Source: Nautilus pompilius (Eukaryota > Mollusca > Cephalopoda > Nautilida > Nautilidae). From it: a stretch of 64,000 nucleotides of DNA. The first letter of the stretch is position 1, and every line of letters begins with the position of its first letter. A program made the translations under genes and the position numbers. The stretch lies in the NCBI GenBank assembly GCA_018389105.1, contig JACATO010001722.1, positions 62,001 to 126,000 on the forward strand, written 5' to 3'. The notes beneath the pieces are model-generated. The model was not told the DNA's origin. It did not search any database and saw only the letters and a list, made by a program, of their open reading frames with translations. This document shows positions 13,901 to 26,330 of the stretch, piece after piece.

Positions 13901-15955
13901 TGCCTTTTGTTTAAGTAATTGGCAGTTATCAAGCTATGAATGTTCTGAATAGATATTCTAAATCTTTAATATTTATATCTTTACTTCTTGCATATAATGT
14001 AAAACCTACTTAATTTTATTTTAAAATGGTTACTGAAAGAGGTAATGTATGATTAGATTTCGATAAACACTTTAATTTGTAATGATCGCAGTTCGTCACT
14101 TTATTATTTACGTAAATTAATGCGATATGTGTCAGGCGATTGTTAGTTGATGTAATGGATATCAATAAGTGAATTTCGAAATCAAATTATCTTCTATGAA
14201 ATCTTTTTACGTTACAGATTATATTCACCTTTTAAATCATTTATTTCTCCAAAAATCATAACAACTGATAAAAGTAAAATTTTGCTTTTGCAAGCATTTC
14301 AATAAAAGATAAAATCGTTAAGAACCTCAAAGAATATTTCTCAGATAATTAGTAGAGTTCCTGGAGTTTTCGCTGAGGAAAACTGACCTCTGGGATAAAA
14401 CGTATTTTTGATTATTTCTCTGTTCTATTTTCATTGCCGTAAACTATAAATCTTGACATTCAGTTCTCCTGAGAAAGCTAATTGAATTAATTAAGAAATT
14501 CTAATTAATTATATAAAACAATAGTTTTATCTTTAATTCCTTTAAATAAAATCGAGAGAATACACAATTTTTAAATATTTTAATTTTAGAAAACTATGAT
14601 CACCGTGTGCAAGAAAAAAAGACGACATTCTTTACAGGTGTTTCTAGAGGTGTCGGTGAGAAGTCACAGAGAGCTGCACAAGCAGCCACCCGTGAGAAGA
14701 TCGGAAGGACAAGCCAGGTCTACTGTGTTGAAAACGACAGAAACAGTTTCCATAGTTCATCAACCCAGGATCTTTTAATAGAATGAGCGAAACATCTCGC
14801 GTAATGTAGCACCGATATTCTGTCCTGAATCTCAAATATAATCAAGAAAATTATCTCGAATTAATATATATATATACAATTAATGAAACATAGATCGTTT
14901 ACTTTGATGAATTGTTATGCCTTCTTATTCTGGATTTCTAGTGTGTGGACCACAGACTCGGTTATTATTAGTCACCTACACATAATTTTGACGGTCCCCA
15001 TTGTGCTCTAGCAGTTCTAGTCAGGCGTACAGCTTTTTAGCAGAAAACCTCCTTCTCAGTGAACTCTGGTAAACCGTTTGTCAAGTTTCCAGACAGAAAC
15101 AAGTGGTACTTAGAATTCATTTAGCAGCAAAGGTAAGTCGCACTCTTTGTTGCCGATCTGACTGGATAGAATACCAAAAAGGCCAACATTAGTCGATTAT
15201 AATCCAGTGGGAAAAATTTTTTAAACGACCACAATTCCAAGTTGTCCAAATGTTATTTCGAAGCCGCGCTTTTTATGAATCTGATGAAGAACGATTACAA
15301 TAAATGAAAGGTTTACACTGCTTGTACCTAATGGCTGATCTTTTCAGACAGATCATTTAGTAATGAATTTCAAAATTCATTTTTTTGCTAATGAGTTTAT
15401 TAGAGTCGGTATTGTTGTAGTATTTCTAGGGCCAGAATTTCTTTACGGAAAGTAATCATTTACTGAATATTCAATAATTACAGCCATATTGTAACTGGAT
15501 ATATAATATTTCATTATTAAATAAATATTAGTGAAATACGATGAACATTGGACTGGTGTCTGGAGAGAGAAAAATTCATGTTTCATAGGTTGCTATCAAG
15601 AAATTAATGCATTCTCATTCTCTCTTGCTTAGAATAAGGGCGCTGGAGGCCAATCAAGGAGATAATTTATCAGAATTAACCAGGCACATTTCGCAAACTT
15701 ATACCCTGTCACACTTTCTGAATAGGTGCCAACGATTTTATTAGTTTATTGTTGGTTTATTATTAAATATTGTGCTCTTCATTTCTCTACTGTCAGATTT
15801 TATTATTGGGTGGTTCATTAATGAGATATAACAAAGTATGCCATTCATTTTAGACAACAATAGTTTAGATATTTTATTGTTATCACTGCCAATTTAATGT
15901 TCATTAATCCTTAATCTGTAGTTCATTTAAATATACGCAATATTTCCCCCCCCTT
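10919..15955 (-). repeat. Upstream flank of gene A, part of the repeat unit
   Basis: This is non-coding DNA 5' of gene A. It is homologous in inverted orientation to 16791-21620 upstream of B, and in direct orientation to 860-4935. Recognisable shared blocks include 13230-13600, 14640-14780 and 15690-15950. The small ORFs here (for example 13493-13678 and 14596-14778) are not preserved in frame in the sister units, so none is called. A promoter presumably lies here, but I cannot point to a convincing TATA box. Confidence 0.6.
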
Positions 15956-15970
15956 ATCATTCATTTGTTG
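15940..15970. other. Inversion junction between minus- and plus-oriented units
   Basis: To the left, sequence follows the 5' end of unit A in minus orientation up to a short poly-C run at about 15946-15953. To the right, sequence matches the downstream flank of a plus-oriented unit, comparable to about 34900 onward in unit C. Homology with the other units therefore breaks and flips strand within about 30 bases. Confidence 0.6.
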
Positions 15971-16790
15971 TCCGTAAAATTGTTGACATAATTATAAATG
16001 TCATTTTGCATGTACTTGAGAAGTGTTAGAAGATCTGGATATAGTCCTATTTTCTTTCAGTTTGGAATCTGTATTTAAAGCTGTTTTATTTTGTGCATTT
16101 TGGGCATTTAGTCAATGAGAAAATCACTTCAGTTTCTTTATGGACTAGATATTCCCAACACCGTCAGTTTATTACATATATTCCTGAACTACTTCCCTTA
16201 GTGCAACCAGCTAATTTTGCACACATTTTAGCTTAAAATAGTTTAAATATCTGAGAAAACATTTTTCATTTGCTTTTGGGGGCAAAATGAGTAGGAAACC
16301 TGATGTGCGAATTCATCCTATAATGCGATCAAAACTGAATGAGGAATATGCATGGCTTTGACCCTCATGATAAAAATTTGGATGTCATTCTGTATTTGGA
16401 ATATATGGAATATAACTGTCCCGGAAATAGGTTGGCTAATTACCTGGAATACTCAGGAAATACTTGAAAATTTTGATATGAAAGTCATAACCATAGTGCA
16501 CATAAAATATATTGCTATACATTTTAATTTTTAAATAAATATTATTAATTGTTTTATTAATACCTAAGCGTCATAATGGCCGTTAAAATGATCAGTCAAT
16601 ATTTTACCATTTACAGGTTAATCTCGATTTTGAAACCCTTAACCTTCGTCGATCGTAATCCCCAACACCTTCCATATGCGCGAGAATAGAAAACTTTTGA
16701 AAATTTCTATAAAAGCCGATAGACTTGCCTTACTTCGCTCGTTCAGTTTACTCTTTCAAATTATGCCCCACCTCGCTGGAACCTCAAATA
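15971..16790 (+). repeat. Orphan downstream tail of a lost plus-oriented unit
   Basis: This block matches the gene-downstream flanks of B (about 25190-26330) and C (about 34970-36180) in order and orientation, for example 16050-16200 and 16290-16520. No gene precedes it, because the inversion junction lies immediately upstream. It ends with the CG-rich phrase near 16779 that opens unit B. The ORF at 16352-16534 is not conserved in frame in the paralogous flanks. Confidence 0.6.
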
Positions 16791-19700
16791 ATAGCGGGAA
16801 AAATAATGCGTGCATACACGTGGAAATCTGCTTAAGGATTAATGAACATTAAATCTGAAGTGATGCCAATGAAATACCAGAAAATATCGTCGTCTAAATT
16901 ATAAAAAAATCTTTATGAATGATTTATGTTTTGTTTTATTATCAAACGGAGCAGTGATGGAATTTGATTGTAGTGAAATGAACAGCACAATCATCAATAA
17001 ACTAGCAATAAGGTATTACAATCATTTACACTTATTCATTGAGTATGACACGGTATACCTTTGCGAAATGTGCCTTTTGAAGATATTATTAAGACAGATT
17101 TTAATTCTAATAAATTAGCTCATTGATTGGCTTTCAGTACTTTTATTCTCAGCAGGAGAAAATTCTTTACGTTGTTGTTAGAAACCCATCAACTGTGGAA
17201 TTTTCTCTCGCTCTTCACCAGTCCAATATTCATCATATTAAACTATTGTTTATTTAATAATAAAATATAATATAAATAAGAAAATACAATATCAGTTATA
17301 ATATGATTATTCTTATTAAATATTCAATAATTAATTACTTTTCAGAGACTAACTTCTGGCCTAAGAAATAATACAACGCTTTTCGTGTATAATAAACTCA
17401 TTTAAAAATGGATCTTGAAATTCATCACTAAATTATTTGTGTGAAAAGATCAGCCATTAGGTACAAGCAGAATAATCCTTCATTTATTGTAATCGTTCTT
17501 CAGTTTCAGAAAATAATCGTGTGACCCGGACTTCATGACTAATAATTGGTCAACTCGAATTGGTAGTTGTTTTTAAAATTGTTCCTGGTAAATTAATTAC
17601 TCACAATACAAACCATCAAATTTTATGTGCACGGAACTAATAATACCCGAGTCTTTGGTCCACCAGCTAGAAATCCAAATTATAATGCAAACCAATTAAT
17701 CTAAGAAAACGGTATGTATTTTATTAATTAGATATCATTTTCTTCATTACATGTGAGATAGCAGGACAGAATCAAGGTGCTATTTCACATGGTTGTATCA
17801 ATCATTCATTGGAAAGATCCTGGGTTGATGTTCTGCGCAAATGGTATCAGTCTTTTTCTGCACAGTAAACACGGTTTGTCCTTCCAGTCTTCTCACGGGT
17901 GGCTGGTGGTGATGCTTTCTGTGACTGCTCACCAGCATCGGTTAGACACACATGTAAAGAAACTTCTCTTTTTTTTTCTCGTGGCTGCTCGTACATTTGT
18001 TGGTCACAGCTTTCTAAAATTAGAATATTTAAAATTTATTATAAATCTTTCATTATTTTGAATTTATTTAAAAGAATTAAAGAGAAATAAGATTACTGTT
18101 TTAAATAATTAATGATAAAGTAATTGCCTAACATAGGCATTTGATTTCTAACTATATCCTTTCATCCGGGCTCTTTGGAATTTGTTACTTTTACTTTAGT
18201 TCGCTTTCAATGTTTCCCATGAAATTAAAGACGTCCGAGAAGAACTGAATGTTAAGATTTTATAGTTTACTACAGTGGAAATAAACCAAACAATTAAATG
18301 GAGAAGAATTCTTTTTTATCACAGAAAACAGTTTCCTTTAGCGAAAACTCCAGAACTCTTTCCTAATTATTGATTGAAGTTTCTTTCAAGATTCTTAACG
18401 TTTTTCTTTTTATTTAAGTTTTCTTTTATAGTTGTGAAAATATTTTGGAGAAAATGACTTAAAAGCTGAATATAATCTGTTACTTAAAAAAAAAGTTAAC
18501 ATGGAAAAAAAATTTCAAAATTTCACTGATCGATGTCCATTATTTTACCTAAAGATCTTCTGACACATATCACAATACTTTACATAAGTAATAACTTAAC
18601 GAATTGATATCAGATCTATTCATACATTAACGCTTTGGATAATTAATTTAAAAATAAAATTAATGCAGTTTGTGTATCAAATTCAAGAATAAAATATACA
18701 TTGTGCAATAAAAATTTCATTTCACAACTTATACAGCTTGATAATTAAGAACTAATAAATAAAAGGAATTTTTCTTGTTTCTGTTATTCACAAGACAACA
18801 TAAAATTTTATTTAATTGTCTGCTAAATAATTGCATTGAATTTTGTTGGGCTTTTATTAAAGCAGATTCTACTTTTAAAATAAGCAATGATTTATTAAAG
18901 TAAAGTGCATTGGATTTAGATTTTATTTTATTAGGGTATATCTGTCTATCGATTCTTTTCTGTTAATATCTGTGCAGCAGCTCACAGACAGTGTTAAAGG
19001 CATTTGTCAGAAACTCTTTTACTTTTTTGTGGGATATTCCTAACATCGTTTTTCACAGTTTCCTGCCGGCAAATATTAATTTTTTTTTAATTTAACTAAA
19101 TTGCTTTCACTTTGTTCATATTATCTAAATACACAATATAGATATTGTCGTTTCCGGTAGGTATCGCTGATATATTTGGCCAACATTGAGATTTTATTTC
19201 CAACGTCAGGTCTGTTTGTTTCCTTATAATGCACTATCTCTCTATTTAGCTCTCATTGTACTAAAGAAAAGTCAGAACTTCTGAAGAAGAAAAAATGTTG
19301 ATATTTAATTATATAAGACAAGTAAATAGTCACGAATAGGCAAATAAGAGATTTTTATTAAGAAAATCAATTTAGTTTGATGCAGGCACTAGAGCACTTG
19401 TCAAACTATTAGTCCATAGGTTTCCTGATTAAATAAACAATATTCTATTTCTTTGTATAAAACAAAATTTGCCTTCTTACATTAAAGTAATCGCCCTTTG
19501 ATAATCCTTTTAAAGCTGTATATTAATTATTTCGTTAAAAATTCATTGCTGACAATTATAATTTTGTAATAGAAATTTAAGGAAACATCTGCAATGATGT
19601 GAACAAATGTTCTTCAGTTACTTCTTCCATTAATCTACATAAATTATATAAATAATGAGTTATTTTAATAATTAAATACGAATGCGTTTCTGAATATGTA

Positions 19701-21620
19701 TTCATTAATTAGTGATTATAAATAATTACTTTAAAAGTAAAATGATGGAAAATAGGATATAACAGATGTCACCTTAATAGATGCACAGCATGAAACTGTC
19801 AAAAATAAGTGCAAAACGCTTGGATTCTTTTTGTTTTGTTAGTAGAGCTCTCATACTGCAATTTTTTATTGTTTCTTTTCTCCGACATTTAACACAGGTA
19901 TGTTCTACACCTTCAAAAAAGAACCAGTTATTTCAATTTTCTTGGAGAAAAATTTTATAGGAAAAGGAATTAAAAAGGTTCTGTTGCAGTATATTTGACA
20001 CCATATGAATAATTTATTAGCATTTCACGTAAGTCCGAATGTAAAAAAAAATATATAGTAGGAAAAATATTATTTTAGAAAAGTACCAGTACTTACTTCG
20101 TATCATAACTTGGCTTATTTTAGTAATAATACAAGAGGAATATCTGGCTGTTGTTCATAGAAATTCAACAAATTAGAATACGGAGATTTACGACCTAATG
20201 ATTACCTACAGGAAGAGAATCATTATCAGAAAGTAGATCAAGGTAAAGCAATTACGATATTTTACGTTACCATGTGTTGAGAATTATGATGATTTTTAAA
20301 ATTAATAACATCATTAGATTAATTTGATTATTTTTACTAAACAAGCAACACTAACTTTTGATAGTATGAAAAGTGAAAGATTAATCCATATTTGTGGTAA
20401 GTTTTTTAAATCATGTTTTACAATCACTGACATAAAGCCGGTACAGTTTCTACAGCTGCTGTTGCCACCTTCAAATTGTGGAAGAATAACCAGAATACTT
20501 CAGATTATTGTTTACAATAGAAATTCAGTAATCAACAGTAGACATTCTGATGAATTATTACTTACCGCCGTTTTGATGTTTGTTTTTACAAATGTGTAAC
20601 ATCCATAAAGATGCTGAAATAGAAAAAAAATAACGATAAATAAATTAACATGAACTCATTTAAAGGAAAAAATAAATAGATAACAAGCTATTGGAACGTG
20701 GAATTCCCCTTGAAATATTCAGCAAAATCACAAAATATCTCGCATGAATTTATAAGAAACTTGAAGAGAAAAAAAAGAAATTTTAGAAAATTAGAAATTA
20801 AAATTACAGGGAAATATTTCAACAAAACTTTTGGTTTTTTATACTGATGAAATATTGACATATTTAATGGCGTTCATAATATTCTTACTACTAATACCTT
20901 TTCTAAAAGAGCATAATTAGATTGAGAAAATCTTTTAAAATTAATTTTAATAAATTCCTCGTTTATTCAATCATGTGTACATTTGTATAAGTATTGAATT
21001 TTATTTTCGGACATACATTTTGTTATATTTAAAATTGATTCCGCTTAGAATATGTAATATCTGTGATCATCTTTAAATAAGATGGAATAGGTACTAATAT
21101 TAACAAAATTAGTTATTTTTACAGAGATGTGATGAATGGGACTGAAAATCTTTTATTTTCCTCAGTTTTTAAGGAAAATCTGAAAATAGAGATTATATCT
21201 TCTGTTATTAAACATTTCTTGCAAAAAATCAATAATAAATATTTTTTTTTAAATCATTAGCTTTAATGTCTCTTATTTTGAACATTAACAACAAAAAATC
21301 TTTCCCATCATACGTTAACTCGTGTTTTATGATAATTTTAAAGATTAATACCTACTAAATTTACTATAAAAACGTTGCTAAACATTTCAATTTAGTAACA
21401 GAAATGTACTCATTTATTCGAACTACTTTGAGCAAATTTTCTTACCTTATCCCTGCTTTAGTGTACATAATTTCTTAAAATAATGAATTATGATAACTAA
21501 ATATTGTATTATTCACATTTATGCACATATATTGCCAATTATTAATAATAAATCTAAAAATTACGTGATAGCAAAATGAATATGGACTGGGTTTCAACAA
21601 GAATTAAAATATCCTTACAG
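16791..21620 (+). repeat. Upstream flank of gene B, part of the repeat unit
   Basis: This is non-coding sequence homologous to 26331-31105 (C), 36180-42849 (D) and, inverted, to the A flank. Conserved islands include 17820-18010 (with a short ORF-like segment), 18960-19420 and 20430-20600. It ends at the conserved phrase TCCTTACAG (21612-21620), probably a 3' splice site for an untranslated 5' exon of gene B. Confidence 0.6.
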
Positions 21621-21729
21621 ATGATACATGTCTTTAACAGTGTTCACAAATTAAATAAAACACATTCTGGTAGAGTCAGTGTTTCGAAGACAAACTTATT
21701 TAGAAAACAAAAGCTAAATTGTCTTCTTG

Positions 21730-24700
21730 ATGTCTCAACATATTCTAATATTTTTAATCGTCATTTTTCTTCTTCCCAAAGCAAAAGATGCCTGTTCTCT
21801 CCTCCTCCTCCTCCTCCTCCACCAAAAAAACCAGGTATGTTTTAGCCATTTCTTATTCCAATTATCCAGAAGGTAATCTTTTAGATCTACTGATGAAGTA
21901 CAGATCAGTTATCAAAAAATCTTCATTTAAGTTCATATCTAAGTCCACTTATACAGGAGTTAAAAGAAGTTTCCGAGTCCTTTTAGAAAGTAACAGTCCT
22001 TACATTTGTCCATTAGTGTCCCCATCCTTTATTACTCATAGCAGCCATGTGATGTTACATCCATGTTCAGATGAAATTCACAATCACTAAGATGCTGCGC
22101 TTAACGACGTCAGTTTTTGTCTTTGACAGATAATTGACAGCTGTTAATACTTCTCATTTTGAATAAGTAGTAATATACAGACAAAGATAACAGACATCTC
22201 CCATGTGCTCACTATTCTTGTTTTTTTGGTCAATACAGAAATCGATGATCTAAATTTTCTAAAATTATAAGAAAATTAAAACATTTGATAGCTTATAAGA
22301 GATTGAGAATTGTAAATATCGAGCGGATATTCACTCGTTCGGTTTATAGACCAGACGTGGATTCGTTCTCACGAGTATGCAGTGAAAATGGCCTCTTTGT
22401 TTTTAGCCACATGGTTCGTGGCATTAAATGTTTGGCGGTTTCCGACAATTCTTTACAATATATAACGCAATTCCTACTCTACTCAATGATGATGCTTCCT
22501 TTTGATCATCCAAAACAGTTATGGCAGTGATCCTTTGTTACACCAGGTGCTCGTTGTATTAAAACCAGGAAAAGAAGTCGAAATTTCTATAACAGGAGAC
22601 AATGATTGTTCCCTGTCAGCGAAGGAGAAAGTAATTGATCAAGTCTCACAAGTCTCAATCACCTACCGGAAGAAATATTTGACATAACTGAAAATCTGAG
22701 ATAAGGAAAATTCGAAAAAAAAATATATAATTCTTTCATGTACAAATGAAGATAATGGAACTCTAGTTATTATCTATCTTCTTATTTCTCTAGTGATTCT
22801 TGCACCGCATTTATCGATTCTCTATCTTAATTATTTAATCATCATAGTTAATAATATCCATGTATCTGAATCTAATCGTCACCTTTGTTTCGTTTACCCA
22901 GCAGACAAAATCTCACAGTTATATGTATTCCGAGAAGTCGGAACTCTTTACCTAATATCGTGTTACTTCCTCGGACTACCCACCTAGGTTCCCTGTGACA
23001 AATATTTACGAATAATATTCTTTTCACAAGAAATAATATTAAATATGGAAAATCTTTTCTGATGAACATAGATTTCACTTTATAAGTACAGTGATATATG
23101 TTATTTGTTTTTCTGTACAGTTCTGATTACGTGCCACTATTGGATAGGCGATCCAAAAAGCTGTCTAACTACTACCGATGAATATCCAATAAACGTCAAA
23201 GTTAATTGTGTTCGTTGTGCTACTGCGTTTTACAAATTTCAAAAAACTTTCCGTGAGTTATATTCCATATATTTTTTTTCATTAATTCTAAAACTTGCGT
23301 ACTGTATATTTTGATAATATTTGTAGAATATTTTCTTGACTTTGAATTCCAGCAAATAGCTAAAGTAGCATCTTTACAGATCGTCCAAATCTTCTGAATG
23401 TCTGGGCATGGAATTTATTAAAATATCAAGTAGCATGGATTAAGTTTTAAAAAAAATTTTTGGGTATTCCTGAAATAGCTTTGGAACGATTTGTCTTTGT
23501 TGTTTGTCACGACCATTTGTATCCAGATCTTACATGCGCACGATGAACTCGTCATCATGGGATTCTGGAGTTCATGGATGCAACTTTAAATTACTACCCA
23601 TAGTAGAAGCTTGACATTCAGGATCATCTTAAAAGGTATTAATTTTGGCTCGGAAACTATAGAACTCTGGAAAAATATCTCGGCTACAGACATCCGACAT
23701 TCTAAAACACGGAATAATTCCCATTTGATAAGTGAGATTGGAAGCTTACAAAAGTCGTATTAGTTTAATGTGATTCCTTATAACAACAATTTACAGGTAA
23801 ACTACAGTAGATATCTTTTCCAGGATTATATAATAACAAGAAAGCATAAATGTATAAGTTTGGAGTTTTTTATTAATATTAACATTTCACTATTTTCATA
23901 ACCAAAAATAAAACACAATTATAACGTACGTTCGGTGTAGAAAATTAAAATAAAAATAAGATTATGAAATTAAACAATTCAATTAAACCAACTGTGTAGA
24001 TCAAATAAATAGTTCATTACCTTTAAAAATTAAACTAATTCTATTATTTGAATGCGCTGTAAAATTATGTTTTGATGTCGATAAAACTGAATTCATTCGA
24101 AATGTTTTTATTAGGTCATAAATGGATATTATTTCAATTCACTATTACAGCATGTATTTTGTAAGGTAGAACTAAACTAACTGATCTTTTCTATCTTTTG
24201 TCAGAAGAATTTTTTTGGAAAATAAACTGATGCACATATTTAATTATTTCTGAAAACAGGAGACTTTCACCAGGGTGGCGCTCTTACATCTCTCGTCTAT
24301 ATATGTTGTGTTAATTATTCCTAAGAACTGTATAGATGTCTTATGAGTTAGTTGATGCTTCTTTACTAGAAACCATGAATTCTCAATGATATTTAATGGC
24401 CTCGTTTCTTTCAATTATTTTGTGTCCCGTAGATTCTATTTTCTACTTTCTTGATGCCAAATAAATGGATTTTCGAATTTAATTGCATAATCGTGTGTAA
24501 GTCCAATGATGCACTACATGTTCTCGATGTCATCTGTTAAAGGAATGCAATTGTAGCGCATTCCAGCTCTGAAAAAACATTCTTGAACACCTAATACCAT
24601 TCTGTATTTAATTATTTTGTTTTCACCCGTACATTATATCGCTTAAGTTAAATACGATTCAGTTTGGTTTATGAATTTACGTTGTTTACATAAAAAATTA

Positions 24701-24887
24701 TTGCTACATATATAATTTTGTTCTGTTTTCAGTGTGTAGAAGAGGATGTTTATCTATATCAATGGAAAAGATGAAAATAAAGGGAAAACTGCAAGTCGGT
24801 TGTCATACATTTGCTTCTGGGACAATATGTGTTTGTTCTTCATCTAATTGTAATAGAGAATCCATGAAGCCATACTTTCGAACATGA
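21730..24887 (+). pseudogene. Secreted cysteine-rich protein, array copy B (looks broken)
   Basis: Three exons homologous to those of copies A and C are visible at 21730-21834, 23121-23252 and 24733-24887. They have GTATGT and GTGAGT donors, CAG acceptors and introns of 1286 and 1480 bases. Exon 1 starts with a hydrophobic signal peptide close to that of A (ILIFLIVIFLLPKAKDAC). Exon 2 shows the C-x9-C-x14-C-x2-C pattern. Exon 3 shows C-x3-C-x17-C-x8-C-x-C-x4-C followed by Asn. As read, the three exons do not give one continuous product, and about one break is apparent. The remaining exon sequence looks well preserved, so the loss is either recent or a sequence error. Intron 2 is closely similar to that of C, making B and C near sisters. 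Confidence refers to family membership; the broken state is less certain. Confidence 0.7.
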
Positions 24888-24946
24888 GGGGGTCAACCAC
24901 CTCTACTTGTATCCATGACGATATTGTATTCACTCTTACAAATAGA

Positions 24947-24952
24947 AATAAA
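24947..24952 (+). promoter_or_regulatory. Polyadenylation signal of copy B
   Basis: AATAAA about 60 bases after the stop, in the same conserved phrase as in A and C. Confidence 0.65.
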
Positions 24953-26330
24953 TATTGATTTATTGATGAAATTAATTTTTCTATGTGAAAAGTAATATGA
25001 AAAAATTATCAAGAGCAACAAGTGATACAAATTTCACTCTATCTATATTTTACATTCATCTTTTATCGTACATTTCTAGTATGTAAAATTGCGTCGACAA
25101 AAGGGAAATTTACAGAATGAAGCATAGAGATTTATAATATTCAGATACGAATCATTTCTTATATATATGAAAATTTTAAAATATCTGGAAATTAGTACAT
25201 TTATTTTTCATTTTGGAATCCGTAACTAAAACTATTTTATTTTTGTACATTTTGGACACTTCACCAATGAGAGAATCACATCAATTTGTTCATAGACGGG
25301 TTATTTCAAGCATCCAAAGCCGTCGATATATTACTTATATTTCTCAACTACTTACCTTAGTGCAACCATATTTTCCTCCATATCTTTTGATGAAAATAGT
25401 TTGTAAACCTGGAAATATATTATATTGTTTACATTTAACAATATGAAGAAAATTACAAATAAAACAACAGTGTTATTTGGTAGTAATCAGGATATGACTG
25501 TCCGTTGTATTAAACTTGAATCTTCACTGGTATTGTCTTTTCAGCTAAAATATTCTGATACATTTTTGGTGATAGTACAACAATTTAGGTTTATCTAATA
25601 ACTCAATGATCGATGACCCTTACATGAAAAAAATGTTAATTGATACTCTAAGGTAGTTGATATATTCATCAAAGTAACAATGTAGAGACGATTTTTAGTC
25701 GTATAAGTAATTTTAGTCAAGTACGTCAAACAAATTTAAATGAAAATACTAATGGGGCATCTATTGTCATAGTATTCTGCTGAAAATACATCAGAATAGA
25801 GTAATATAAAAATGGTATCGCTGGTAAATGAGCAGGAAATCTGATTAGTGAATTCATCTTTAAACGCGGTCCAAACTGCATGAGGAGTGTGCGTTGACAT
25901 GGGCTTCATTATATGAATTTGAATATTATTCTGTTTGGGAGCATATGGTAGAGAATTGTCCTGAGGATGGTGAGTTATGTGTTCATTACCAGGTAAGCTT
26001 AGATGATACTTGAAGATTTTATTATCAAGGTGATAACGAAAGTTCACATAAAATATATTGCATATATATTTTTTAATTTTAAAAAAAATATTTGGATTGT
26101 TTTACAACTACCGAAGTGTCACGTTGACCGATCAAATGATTTGTCATCCTTTGCCCTTTCTCTTCCAAAATGACTTCCATTTCTAACCCTTCATCTCCAG
26201 CGATCGTAGTCTTCACCACCCACCATATGGGGGAATAAAGAAAATTTTTTTAAATTTCTAATAAACGGAAAGTACTCACCTGTCCCGCTCGTGTACTTCA
26301 CCCTTGCAAATGTCTCCACTCTCGCGGGAA
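24953..26330 (+). repeat. Downstream flank of copy B
   Basis: This non-coding stretch matches 34693-36180 after gene C, 15971-16790, and, inverted, 4936-6383. It ends at the unit-start phrase tctcgcgggaacc. The minus-strand ORF at 25736-26047 has no in-frame counterpart in the other tails and is not called. Confidence 0.6.

Noticed and set aside
21576-21845. 89-residue ORF overlapping exon 1 of copy B
   Set aside because: It is mostly untranslated leader read in another frame, has no signal peptide, and is not preserved as an ORF in copies C, D and E.
22285-22687. ORFs in intron 1 of B that share DNA with 8740-9135 in A
   Set aside because: The DNA is conserved between A and B but the frames are not, and no match was seen in the introns of D or E. 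I read it as intron sequence.
25736-26047. 103-residue minus-strand ORF after copy B, and the 98-residue one at 35556-35852
   Set aside because: They lie in homologous downstream flanks, but the translations are not alike over their length and have no coding features.
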